Shown piece by piece: positions 1 to 5,693 of a stretch of DNA of 64,000 nucleotides. A model generated the notes under the pieces. That model was not told the origin of the DNA. It did no database searches and worked only from the letters and a program-made list of their open reading frames with translations. Source of the stretch: a virus; IMG/VR virus record IMGVR_UViG_3300047281_000029, positions 1-64,000 of that record; one strand, given 5' to 3'. The first letter of the stretch is position 1, and each line of letters opens with the position of its first letter. A program made the position numbers and the translations under genes.

Positions 1-1
1 A

Positions 2-253
2 AAAGAACGACTCCAGCATCGGCGTGGTTCTGAACCACCACACGGGAGATATAATATAAATCCTATCCGACCATGTCACTAGTTCCTTGTACTCTTCTAC
101 TCTTTTTTTCTTAAACACGAACGACTTGTTCTCCTCGTATAGGTCTATAGTTGTAACCTCTTCGGTATATAGTGAGTTCTGTATTGTTCTTAGTATTCCG
201 TTATAACAGAAACTATTTTTGTCTGGGTGTGCTATTATTATTAAGTTCTTCAT
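2..253 (-). CDS. Flavodoxin-fold NAD(P)H oxidoreductase (N-terminal part, cut by window edge)
   Basis: The first 84 residues of a protein that runs off the left edge. It starts MKNLIIIAHPDKNSF, a first beta strand and phosphate-binding loop typical of the NQO1/MdaB/KefF group (flavodoxin_2 fold). Near residue 70 it has SPVWWF, the family's P-x-WW segment that lies over the flavin, followed by TPMLESFF. Members use FMN or FAD to pass two electrons from NAD(P)H to quinones or similar acceptors. It overlaps the next upstream gene by 4 bases (ATGA), so it is the distal gene of the minus-strand operon that also encodes a ferredoxin. A redox role linked to that ferredoxin is inferred. The C-terminus and any dimer contacts are outside the window. 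Confidence 0.75.
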   Translation of the reverse strand, partial: MKNLIIIAHPDKNSFCYNGILRTIQNSLYTEEVTTIDLYEENKSFVFKKKRVEEYKELVTWSDRIYIISPVWWFRTTPMLESFF

Positions 254-462
254 ATCTTGCTTGTTTTTATAAATCCAATCTCTACTCCAATCTGAACGTC
301 ATCCCAGTCCAGGGCGTCTTCAAGGTCTTGTCTTGTTACTATCTGTGATTCACTCTCATCATCGCGAAGGGCAAAGATTGTTTTGCCATCGTGAAAGTAT
401 TGTATTGCATCGTGATAGCTTAGTATCTGCCATGCAAATCCGTCCTGTGTTAATTTTTCCAT
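250..462 (-). CDS. Hypothetical protein, 70 aa
   Basis: A 70-residue acidic protein (MEKLTQDGFAWQIL start) that I do not recognise. It has no membrane segment and no cysteine motif, and its middle is rich in Asp/Glu. Its stop overlaps the start of the flavodoxin-fold gene in an ATGA arrangement, which supports it as a translated member of the operon. Confidence 0.6.
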   Translation of the reverse strand: MEKLTQDGFAWQILSYHDAIQYFHDGKTIFALRDDESESQIVTRQDLEDALDWDDVQIGVEIGFIKTSKI

Positions 463-469
463 GTCTTTT

Positions 470-547
470 TTATTTGTTTACTACTACTACCATCATGGTA
501 AAGAATACTGCCCATAGCAGTATCACGTAGGCTATTTGTTTTTTCAT
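470..547 (-). CDS. Tiny membrane peptide, 25 aa
   Basis: A 25-codon frame starting MKKQIAYVILLWAV and ending in a run of valines, so nearly the whole peptide is one hydrophobic helix with a positively charged N-terminus. It fills the gap between the ferredoxin gene and the 70-aa gene. Such short single-helix peptides are common in phage early operons but their roles are mostly unknown. The call rests on gap filling and the clean hydrophobic helix only. Confidence 0.4.
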   Translation of the reverse strand: MKKQIAYVILLWAVFFTMMVVVVNK

Positions 548-551
548 TTGT

Positions 552-997
<446 letters not shown>

Positions 998-1008
<11 letters not shown>

Positions 1009-1348
1009 TATTATAATATTTTATGAATTTGATTACTGCGTTGTATGTTGCTTCTATTTTTGTTCTCTCGAATGTTTCTACAATTGGTAGTGGATATCGG
1101 TTGTCTACAATATTAACGGATGTCATTAGAATTTCAAAAACATATTGAGAAAGTCCTTCTTCATCCTCTATCTCTTCTATCTTATCCACTGCCTTTATTA
1201 ACCAGTTCCAGTCATAATTAAATGATAGTATGGTTAATGGTGACTCGTCTTTTTTATACCAATAGGTAGAGTTTGGATAGTCGGGATGAGGTTGTACATA
1301 ACCTAAAAATTCTGCTATCAGTTTGTTGTTATCTGCTATTGTGCACAT
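998..1348 (-). CDS. Hypothetical protein, 116 aa
   Basis: Starts at the ATG giving MCTIADNNKLIAEFLG. A TTG three codons earlier is possible but less likely. The protein has the layout of a recurring small phage family in which MxxIxxNKLIAEFMG is followed by an aromatic stretch near residue 30 (here YWYKK) and a helical C-terminus with several isoleucines and tyrosines. Function unknown. It overlaps the next upstream gene by 13 bases. Confidence 0.65.
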
Positions 1349-1608
1349 AGTTCCCAAGTGTTAAGTTGTTTTACGTTTTGTTTTGTTAGTCCTAGTTCCT
1401 TTACAATAAACTTGGCTAGCTTCTTGTTGCCTATTGTACCTTCGTCTATCACGTTTGTTCCAATGTAACTTGCCACGTATGATGGCGGTGTGTTTAGTAC
1501 TCTATTGCAAAACTTTACGTCTTGACCTAGGAAGAATTGTTTTCTGTTGTACTCTAGTGTCCAGTTACGACCGAACCCGTACTCTCCTTGTGTGATAATT
1601 ACTCTCAT
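1336..1608 (-). CDS. Hypothetical protein, 90 aa
   Basis: Starts MRVIITQGEYGFGRNW. An in-frame extension upstream exists but runs through a tRNA-Leu-like gene and is rejected. This start is preceded by the AT-rich leader TTAATTAATAAC that also precedes several other minus-strand genes here. The protein has one Cys near residue 33 and an Ile/Lys-rich C-terminal half. I do not recognise the family. Confidence 0.65.
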   Translation of the reverse strand: MRVIITQGEYGFGRNWTLEYNRKQFFLGQDVKFCNRVLNTPPSYVASYIGTNVIDEGTIGNKKLAKFIVKELGLTKQNVKQLNTWELCAQ

Positions 1609-1631
1609 GTTATTAATTAATTTAAAGTTAG

Positions 1632-1772
1632 TGAAGAGGGCAGGACTCGAACCTGCACTATGATTTTTATCGAATCTTAAAAACATATTTACAATGACTG
1701 GATTTTTTATACTTAACTCCATAAGTTAAATCATATTAAGTATTTAGCGTCTTCCTTTTCCGCCACCTCTTC
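1632..1772 (-). tRNA. tRNA-Leu(UAA)-like gene with a 48-base insertion at the anticodon loop
   Basis: Read on the minus strand, a perfect 7-bp acceptor (GAAGAGG with CCTCTTC) encloses a leucine-type D arm (TGGCGGAA...GGAAGACGC) and a perfect T arm (GCAGG TTCGAGT CCTGC). The anticodon stem 5' strand AAATA and loop CTTAA give anticodon UAA. The matching 3' strand TGTTT, then a leucine-type variable arm (GATT with AATC), occurs only after about 48 extra bases. The insert is bounded by imperfect 12-13-base direct repeats (1677-1689 and 1726-1737) and holds its own hairpin (TTAACT with AGTTAA). Without it the tRNA would be 93 nt. It is far too short for a group I intron. It may be a processed insertion or a dead tRNA. 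Confidence 0.55.
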
Positions 1773-1777
1773 GTGTG

Positions 1778-1796
1778 CTAGCAGTTACTCTGCTAG
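1778..1796 (-). other. 7-bp hairpin between coding gene and tRNA-Leu
   Basis: CTAGCAG pairs perfectly with CTGCTAG around a 5-base loop that contains the stop codon of the 72-aa gene. It lies 6 bases before the tRNA-Leu acceptor. There is no U-run, so it is more likely a processing or RNA-stability element than a terminator. Confidence 0.4.
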
Positions 1797-2003
1797 TCTT
1801 TGTATTGTTAGGTTGGTGCTTGTTTTAATTCTCTCTAGCGTGTCCTCGTGCTTGTCCTCGAACCACTTCGGTACATCTACAACTACTAGGTAGTCGTTAA
1901 CTATCGTGTGCTCGAATGACTTCGGGATAAAGAACGGCTGACCACCATCGTCGATAGTCAGCGCGTTGTTAGATAGTTGTCTGCGGTATAGTTGTAGTGT
2001 CAT
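1785..2003 (-). CDS. Hypothetical protein, 72 aa
   Basis: Starts MTLQLYRRQLSNNALT at an ATGA overlap with the upstream gene. An alternative start 5 codons earlier (MGGNK) is possible. It has a compact beta-rich pattern (FFIPKSFEHTI, DYLVVVDVPKWF) and a helical C-terminus. No recognised family. Confidence 0.6.
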   Translation of the reverse strand: MTLQLYRRQLSNNALTIDDGGQPFFIPKSFEHTIVNDYLVVVDVPKWFEDKHEDTLERIKTSTNLTIQRLAE

Positions 2004-2248
2004 TTTATTTCCTCCCATTTTATAATTTTATTTGAGTCTGCTGGTATGTGGTCTCCTCCAAATCCGTGAGGCATTAACCTCCCGTTAAAACTTTGATATT
2101 CAGGTGGTATAGCAAAATTATTAAACAACTTATTATAAAAACCTCTCTTAGTTACTATCTCTTCTCGACTTTTACTTTGGTAATCTCCAAATCGTATTGT
2201 CTTTTTATACGTTATCATAACGTCTTCGTATGGATTAGGTAGTGTCAT
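2000..2248 (-). CDS. Hypothetical protein, 82 aa
   Basis: Starts MTLPNPYEDVMITYKK. The C-terminal half has aromatic and Gly/His-rich stretches (FNGRLMPHGFGGDHIP) and no recognisable domain. It overlaps the neighbours on both sides in single-codon fashion (ATG/stop), so it is part of a tightly coupled four-gene run from 2571 down to 1785. Confidence 0.6.
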   Translation of the reverse strand: MTLPNPYEDVMITYKKTIRFGDYQSKSREEIVTKRGFYNKLFNNFAIPPEYQSFNGRLMPHGFGGDHIPADSNKIIKWEEIK

Positions 2249-2571
2249 TATCTTATAAAGTATTGGTTATCAAACTTGTATCGTTGTCCGTTGAAGTTCT
2301 GTGCGTACACTAGCAGGTCGAACTGGTCTGTGCTTACCGCGATGCAGTTCTGTGTTAGTATCGTTGCCAGCTCTTCAATCTTCTTGATGAAGTGACTTGT
2401 CCTTGCGTATGGACTTTCTAACTCGACAATCAGAGTCGGTTCGTGCTCGTCCTCGTATCGTCCGATGCCGAACTTATACGTGTCGATGGTGTAGTCCTCT
2501 CTTAACTTGTTGATGATTGCCTCTTGGCTCAATGGGTTGTTGTTTAGTCCGATGTTTAAAATTGCTTTCAT
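2248..2571 (-). CDS. Hypothetical protein, 107 aa
   Basis: Starts MKAILNIGLNNNPLSQEAII after the shared AT-rich leader. Predicted alternating strands and helices with a final aromatic segment (YKFDNQYFIR). Similar small proteins with an N-terminal ILNIGLNN strand and a middle TLIVEL strand occur in other Bacteroidota phages as far as I recall. Function unknown. Confidence 0.6.
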   Translation of the reverse strand: MKAILNIGLNNNPLSQEAIINKLREDYTIDTYKFGIGRYEDEHEPTLIVELESPYARTSHFIKKIEELATILTQNCIAVSTDQFDLLVYAQNFNGQRYKFDNQYFIR

Positions 2572-2629
2572 GATAATTAATTAAAGTGTTTATAGGTTAC
2601 GTTTTTGTTGTCTCCGAATAGGAACTTGT

Positions 2630-2806
2630 TTATCTTGTTGTAGATTTTTGAGATGATTTTCGCCATAATGATTTGCCTTTTCTTAATATGTAATTTGATT
2701 GGTGCTTGTTTAGTCCGTGATGGCTTGCCCAGTTCGTTGCGCTTAGCCAGTTGTTTACGTAGTCTAGGTATAGACGTTCTATTTCGTTGTTGCTATGATA
2801 CTGCAT
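2630..2806 (-). CDS. Conserved small phage protein (DYVNNWL type), 58 aa
   Basis: A 58-codon frame, MQYHSNNEIERLYLDYVNNW onward, then a motif similar to the A-x-H-x-GL segment of a small helix-turn-helix-like family common in Bacteroidota phages (LYLDYVNNFL, xxAEHYGL). The C-terminus is basic. It starts inside the end of the 31-aa membrane peptide gene, a 14-base overlap. The sequence match makes it likely real despite its size. A DNA-binding role is only a guess. Confidence 0.6.
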   Translation of the reverse strand: MQYHSNNEIERLYLDYVNNWLSATNWASHHGLNKHQSNYILRKGKSLWRKSSQKSTTR

Positions 2807-2888
2807 ATGCTAGTAGATTAAAGATTACTATTACTAATACAATTGTTACCTGTAGGTATAGTCTACCTTGTTTTTGTGATTTTGTCAT
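2793..2888 (-). CDS. Small membrane peptide, 31 aa, downstream of hammerhead 1
   Basis: MTKSQKQGRLYLQVTIVL then an Ile/Val-rich helix, giving a short basic head and one transmembrane segment. The start is preceded by TTAATTAATAACATC, the AT-rich leader seen before other genes here. The hammerhead at 2907-2956 would cut 24 bases upstream of this start and create a short 5' end for its mRNA. Confidence 0.5.
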   Translation of the reverse strand: MTKSQKQGRLYLQVTIVLVIVIFNLLAYAVS

Positions 2889-2906
2889 GATGTTATTAAT
2901 TAAATT

Positions 2907-2956
2907 GGTTAAGACGCCTCTCGGCGTTTCGATCATTTAGATCTCATCAGTTAACC
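2907..2956 (-). ncRNA. Hammerhead ribozyme 1 (type I)
   Basis: Minus-strand RNA has every conserved hammerhead element. Stem I is GGTTAA/TTAACC and the core is CUGAUGA. Stem II is GATC/GATC with a 5-base loop, followed by GAAA. Stem III is ACGCC/GGCGU capped by a GAGA tetraloop, and the cleavage triplet is GUC. The open ends are in stem I (type I). Predicted cut: between plus-strand positions 2912 and 2913. It begins directly after the stop codon of the 115-aa gene and ends 18 bases before the start of the 31-aa peptide. Catalysis is inferred from sequence only. Confidence 0.9.
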
Positions 2957-3304
2957 TTAGTAATAGAAGATCTGAGGCAGGTTCTTCGTTTGCTCTCTTA
3001 GTATCTGTCTGTTTGAGTTGTTGTTTGCTATAGTTCCAGCGTCAACAAAGAATATTGCGTTATCATTAAAGCATCCTGTACTTAGTCCGCCGTTAGATAA
3101 ACAACTAGAGTAGCTTAGCTTCTGACAGAATCTTATTCCGTCTGCTATATATATTGCGTACACATCTTCCGTGTCATCAAAGAACGTGCACTCATCTTTA
3201 GAGTATAACTCTATTGTGCGTTTCCATGCGCTTGGATTGTAGTCGTTACGCTTGTGGTTGATTGCTTCTTCCTTTGTGATTTGTTTTGCTTGAATTGTTC
3301 TCAT
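2957..3304 (-). CDS. Hypothetical protein, 115 aa, between two hammerheads
   Basis: Starts MRTIQAKQITKEEAINHKRN. An N-terminal helical basic region is followed by an acidic strand region (FFDDTEDVYAIYIADG) and a Cys-containing stretch (SSCLSNGGLSTGCFND). No known family comes to mind. Its 5' leader is the 3' product of hammerhead 2, and hammerhead 1 starts at the base after its stop codon, so its mRNA would be excised as a single-gene unit. Confidence 0.6.
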   Translation of the reverse strand: MRTIQAKQITKEEAINHKRNDYNPSAWKRTIELYSKDECTFFDDTEDVYAIYIADGIRFCQKLSYSSCLSNGGLSTGCFNDNAIFFVDAGTIANNNSNRQILREQTKNLPQIFYY

Positions 3305-3322
3305 GATAATAAGTAATTAAAT

Positions 3323-3377
3323 GTTATAGACACACCCGATGGATGTGTTTCGACTATTGAAGTCTCGTCAGTATAAC
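3323..3377 (-). ncRNA. Hammerhead ribozyme 2 (type I)
   Basis: Stem I is GTTATA/TATAAC and the core is CUGACGA. Stem II is GACT/AGTC with loop TCAAT, then GAAA. Stem III has 8 pairs including A15.1-U16.1 (ACACATCC with GGGTGTGT, one G-U) and a 3-base loop. The cleavage triplet is GUC. Predicted cut: between plus positions 3328 and 3329. The first base of stem I is the last base of the stop codon of the upstream 75-aa gene. Fit to the consensus is complete and activity is inferred. Confidence 0.9.
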
Positions 3378-3604
3378 TATTTTAGTTTTGTTTTGATGAA
3401 CCAGTAGGCTCCCTGTATTCCTTCATCGTCAAGTTTAAATGATGCTGACTCAGAGACGCTATCTTCTGCCCATCCTGTGAAGTAGTATTTTATATCTATC
3501 TTGTTTACGTGTCCATGATAGTCTACAAACCATGTTTTGAATGTTGCTTGGTTTTGTTCTACTGCTACTGCTACTAATTCGAATAAATCTTTTAATGTTT
3601 TCAT
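3377..3604 (-). CDS. Hypothetical protein, 75 aa, between two hammerheads
   Basis: Starts MKTLKDLFELVAVAVEQNQA and contains a beta-rich segment with several aromatics (FKTWFVDYHGHVNKIDIKYY). Function unknown. It lies between hammerhead 3 (just upstream of its start) and hammerhead 2 (overlapping its stop codon by one base). The leader ATTAATTATTATC matches the AT-rich leaders of the neighbours. Confidence 0.6.
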   Translation of the reverse strand: MKTLKDLFELVAVAVEQNQATFKTWFVDYHGHVNKIDIKYYFTGWAEDSVSESASFKLDDEGIQGAYWFIKTKLK

Positions 3605-3617
3605 GATAATAATTAAT

Positions 3618-3672
3618 TAACGTTTCGTCGTTCTGCGACTCATCAGCATGGATAACACATCCATGTACGTTA
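3618..3672 (-). ncRNA. Hammerhead ribozyme 3 (type III)
   Basis: Here the open ends are in stem III (TAACGU pairing with ACGTTA) and stem I is closed: CATGGAT/ATCCATG, 7 bp, loop GTGTT. The core is CUGAUGA. Stem II is GTCG/CGAC with a 5-base loop, then GAAA. The cleavage triplet is GUA, with the predicted cut between plus positions 3665 and 3666. All invariant positions are present. It ends 13 bases before the start of the 75-aa gene and would separate the upstream leader RNA from the operon mRNA. Confidence 0.88.
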
Positions 3673-4030
3673 CACGTCTATCCCTATTTAGGTAGCTCGT
3701 GGTCCTCGGTTTCTACGCCAGAGTGGACTTACCCTATTTTATCCTGTTTTATCAGTCCGCCACTTTTTACATCTGTGGTCTCGATGGTTTGTTCGTTAGT
3801 GCAGGTGATTGATAGTTGATGTCTTTAGGATTGTAAAGCCTGTCTCGTCTCTTCCCTTTACTTTCACTGCCTCTCATTGGGTCAGGTAGGGATGAAGTTT
3901 CTAGTTTGCTATCCTGCTGATTATCAAGCAGTTAGAAGCTAACTTGCTGGAAATCAATCACTTACAATAAAATTAAGAACGTGTCGCTCATTTGAACACT
4001 GCAATAGTACGGCGGGTATTTCAATCCTGC
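3673..4030 (-). other. Gene-poor leader upstream of hammerhead 3, probably a structured RNA
   Basis: About 350 bases with no convincing protein gene apart from one short frame. On the minus strand it holds several hairpins, for example CAAGTTAG/CTAACTgCTTG (3925-3946), CTTTA/TAAAG, and a long-range AGTGG...CCACT pairing (about 3728-3765). A degenerate promoter box (TTTATTTG) lies near 4029-4036. The layout suggests an untranslated leader of the early minus operon that hammerhead 3 would release. I do not recognise an RNA class. Confidence 0.35.
3767..3877 (-). CDS. Possible 36-aa basic peptide (doubtful)
   Basis: An ATG frame reading MRGSESKGKRRDRLYNPKD, then a Pro/Ser-rich tail. The frame stays open upstream of this ATG for about 18 more codons without another usual start. 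It may be only chance coding in a structured leader RNA. Listed because it is the only candidate frame in this stretch. Confidence 0.2.
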   Translation of the reverse strand: MRGSESKGKRRDRLYNPKDINYQSPALTNKPSRPQM

Positions 4031-4410
4031 AAATAAAAATTAAAAAAAAATCACTTTTGTATGCATTTTTATGACATTCTCAGTGAATTGATTATTTTGA
4101 TGAGAATAATGCAACAGATTTGTGTTGATATTGAGGATTATGCAAGGAAATTGAACGAAGTTTGATTAACGTGTTGATTATCAGTGTTTTACGGATTGTA
4201 TTTGCTTACTATTGGATTTGATAGTGGTGGGATGGGGCTGGGGTTATTTCAAGTCTCTATATATCTGAGCACATATTTTTACGAATCGATGCATAAATAA
4301 TCCGATAAACCCAATAACAACAAGGTCTGACAAGGTATTTTCGTTCATTTTAATTCACTCTAGGATTGATTACGATAATCTCATGACGCGGGAAGTCCCG
4401 TCATTGCTGG
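4031..4410. other. Non-coding AT-rich stretch
   Basis: I see no gene in this stretch. It contains oligo-A/T runs near 4038-4060 and a short inverted pair around 4388-4401 (gacgcGGGAAGTCCCGtc). It lies between the leader of the minus operon and the TATGTCGA repeat cluster and belongs to the divergent control region. Confidence 0.4.
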
Positions 4411-4413
4411 GTT

Positions 4414-4677
4414 TATGTCGAGTTTTAGAAATTTATGTCGATTTTATGTCGAGTTTTTTGAGTTAACTAACTGATAATCAATAATCTATGTCGATATGTC
4501 GATTTTTACTATCCTAAATAGATTTAAAAAAAAATAATATATATATAAAAACGTATAGAGCCTATATAGGGATAACATTGACATTTCGACATAAATCAAG
4601 ACAAAGTCTTTATTGGTGTGGCCTAGCGCCATGACGCAACGAAAAAATCTTGTCATTTGTCGACATAAAACGACATA
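4414..4677. repeat. Cluster of TATGTCGA repeats in both orientations (origin or control region)
   Basis: TATGTCGA occurs at 4414-4421, 4434-4441, 4445-4452, 4487-4494 and 4495-4502 on the plus strand. It occurs on the minus strand at 4586-4593 and 4660-4667, with a one-base variant at 4670-4677. Most forward copies continue with TTTT or GTTTT. Between the two orientation groups is a very AT-rich stretch (about 4507-4552). Oriented repeats flanking an AT-rich core between divergent operons are typical of iteron-type origins or multi-site operators. Which of the two this is cannot be told from sequence. Confidence 0.6.
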
Positions 4678-4722
4678 GAACGTCATGGATTAGGCGCTTA
4701 AATAGATTAAGTTGTCATTTCG

Positions 4723-4730
4723 TATCTTTG
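4723..4730 (+). promoter_or_regulatory. Promoter -7 box TATCTTTG
   Basis: Matches the Bacteroidota TAnnTTTG box and lies 12 bases before the start of the Cys-motif protein gene. Confidence 0.55.
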
Positions 4731-4742
4731 CATAAACTAAAA

Positions 4743-4949
4743 ATGTATATTATGAAAGTATGTAGCAAGTGTAAAATTGAATTGGATTATGATTGTTTTA
4801 ATGTAGACAAGACTAAACTGGATGGACTACGTCCAGATTGTAACAAATGTAGAAAGCAAGTGACACAGAAGTATATTAGTACAGATGAATTCAAGGAAAG
4901 GAAAAAGGAATTGAATAGACTATATAGACTCGCTCATTCTGTCAAGTAA
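4743..4949 (+). CDS. Small zinc-finger-like protein (CxxC...CxxC), 68 aa
   Basis: Starts MYIMKVCSKCKIELD; a second ATG three codons later is equally possible. Two CxxC pairs (CSKC and CNKC, about 28 residues apart) flank an FNVDKTKLDGLRPDC segment, and the C-terminus is a basic helix. This is the pattern of a common small phage/HNH-associated zinc-binding family (CxxCkxxkxxxxFxxxxxxxDGLxxxCkxC). The catalytic HNH part is absent, so a nucleic-acid-binding role is more likely than cutting (inference). It is the first plus-strand gene after the repeat cluster. Confidence 0.6.
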   Translation: MYIMKVCSKCKIELDYDCFNVDKTKLDGLRPDCNKCRKQVTQKYISTDEFKERKKELNRLYRLAHSVK

Positions 4950-5189
4950 AAAAAGGGAACTATAGGTACGTATACGTGCGCGTATAGTAGTACGTGTATG
5001 CGTGTGATATAGTAGACACCTGCGTGTATGGGTAGGGCAGTCCAGAAAAAGCCAAAAATTCTCGGCAAGTCCAGTGAAATCGGTACCCCACCCTTGATTT
5101 TTAAGTCGTTTTCGTTTTGGCATCCCATCCGCAATATCTATATATAACCCACACACCACACATATCTAACATGTTCAATAAAAACCGGC
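4950..5189. other. Intergenic stretch with purine/pyrimidine-alternating hairpin
   Basis: No gene seen. Positions 4971-4986 form TATACG-tgcg-CGTATA, inside a wider ACTATA...TATAGT pairing (4960-4988), followed by TACGTGTATGCGTGTG-type alternating sequence. It may terminate or process the transcript of the preceding gene. There is no clear U-run. Confidence 0.35.
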
Positions 5190-5206
5190 GTTCATTGTCA
5201 ATGAAC
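5190..5206. promoter_or_regulatory. 17-bp palindromic operator, copy 1
   Basis: GTTCATTGTCAATGAAC is a perfect 8+1+8 palindrome. The same 17 bases recur at 6653-6669, and both copies share the flanks ATGTTCA about 12-13 bases upstream plus a GC just before and an A just after. This copy lies about 30 bases upstream of the promoter box at 5236, where an activator or repressor could act. Confidence 0.65.
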
Positions 5207-5235
5207 ACACGACACCTATATCTGACATTTTTTAT

Positions 5236-5243
5236 TATATTTG
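5236..5243 (+). promoter_or_regulatory. Promoter -7 box TATATTTG, leaderless start
   Basis: The box is followed by only 4 bases (CAGC) before the ATG at 5248. Transcription would therefore begin at or next to the start codon. Confidence 0.65.
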
Positions 5244-5247
5244 CAGC

Positions 5248-5451
5248 ATGAGCAGATCAACAAAAAAACCAATAATGAAGCACAGCCCAAAAGGACGCAG
5301 GGCCCTTTACTGGAGAACAACCCGTCGTATAATCAACGAATCCATACGCCAACAAAAGGAGACGCTTCCGCTTGAGAAGGAGATCGTAAACGACTACGAC
5401 TACAGCGACTACAGATTTTTTTCTGATAGGCCTTGCGACACTAGAAAATAA
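5248..5451 (+). CDS. Hypothetical basic protein, 67 aa
   Basis: Starts MSRSTKKPIMKHSPKGRR. Very basic N-terminal half (Arg/Lys in RRALYWRTTRR), acidic-aromatic C-terminus (NDYDYSDYRFFSD). This charge layout suits a nucleic-acid-binding early protein, but no family is recognised. The start codon lies 4 bases after a promoter box, so the mRNA is probably leaderless, and a palindromic operator lies upstream. Confidence 0.6.
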   Translation: MSRSTKKPIMKHSPKGRRALYWRTTRRIINESIRQQKETLPLEKEIVNDYDYSDYRFFSDRPCDTRK

Positions 5452-5455
5452 TTTA

Positions 5456-5463
5456 TATATTTG
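5456..5463 (+). promoter_or_regulatory. Promoter -7 box TATATTTG, leaderless start
   Basis: Four bases (CCCT) separate the box from the ATG at 5468, the same spacing as at 5236 and 7002. Confidence 0.65.
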
Positions 5464-5467
5464 CCCT

Positions 5468-5689
5468 ATGAAAGACGAGTACATTAAACTACGAACCCAA
5501 GCCGACATGTCGATCAGTTGGTTCCATAAGTACTTTATGGACAAGACTGGAAAGAGCATCCACTTCAATCACTTCCACATGATATTCATGAACGGGGACA
5601 TTCACGAGGTGATGAATTACCTTGACAAGCAGTTCGACCTGACCTTAGTCATCGGTAAGAACGGTAACGTAATTAAAGTAGTAGAGTAG
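5468..5689 (+). CDS. Hypothetical protein, 73 aa
   Basis: Starts MKDEYIKLRTQADMSISWF and is rich in His, Phe and Met in the middle (HFNHFHMIFMNGDIH). It ends in a strand-turn-strand (LTLVIGKNGNVIKVV). Function unknown. It has its own promoter box with leaderless spacing and is followed 4 bases later by another small gene. Confidence 0.6.
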   Translation: MKDEYIKLRTQADMSISWFHKYFMDKTGKSIHFNHFHMIFMNGDIHEVMNYLDKQFDLTLVIGKNGNVIKVVE

Positions 5690-5693
5690 AGGT

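Noticed and set aside
1609-1722. In-frame N-terminal extension of the 90-aa gene
   Set aside because: It reads through the tRNA-Leu T arm and variable arm; the internal ATG at 1608 has the same AT-rich leader as neighbouring genes.
1632-1772. Group I intron in the tRNA-Leu
   Set aside because: The insert is about 48 bases, far below the minimum for a group I core, and no P3-P7 elements are visible.
2577-2666. Second minus-strand frame (MAKIISK...) overlapping the 58-aa gene
   Set aside because: It has no stop before running into the next gene's sequence out of frame, and the overlapping 58-aa frame has the better family match.
3767-3877. 36-aa basic frame as a confident gene
   Set aside because: Only weak composition support in a structured leader; kept as a low-confidence feature, not used as a finding.
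4486-4686. Minus-strand 66-aa hydrophobic frame in the repeat region
   Set aside because: Composed of the TATGTCGA repeats and oligo-T runs, with no leader or family pattern; a by-product of the control region.
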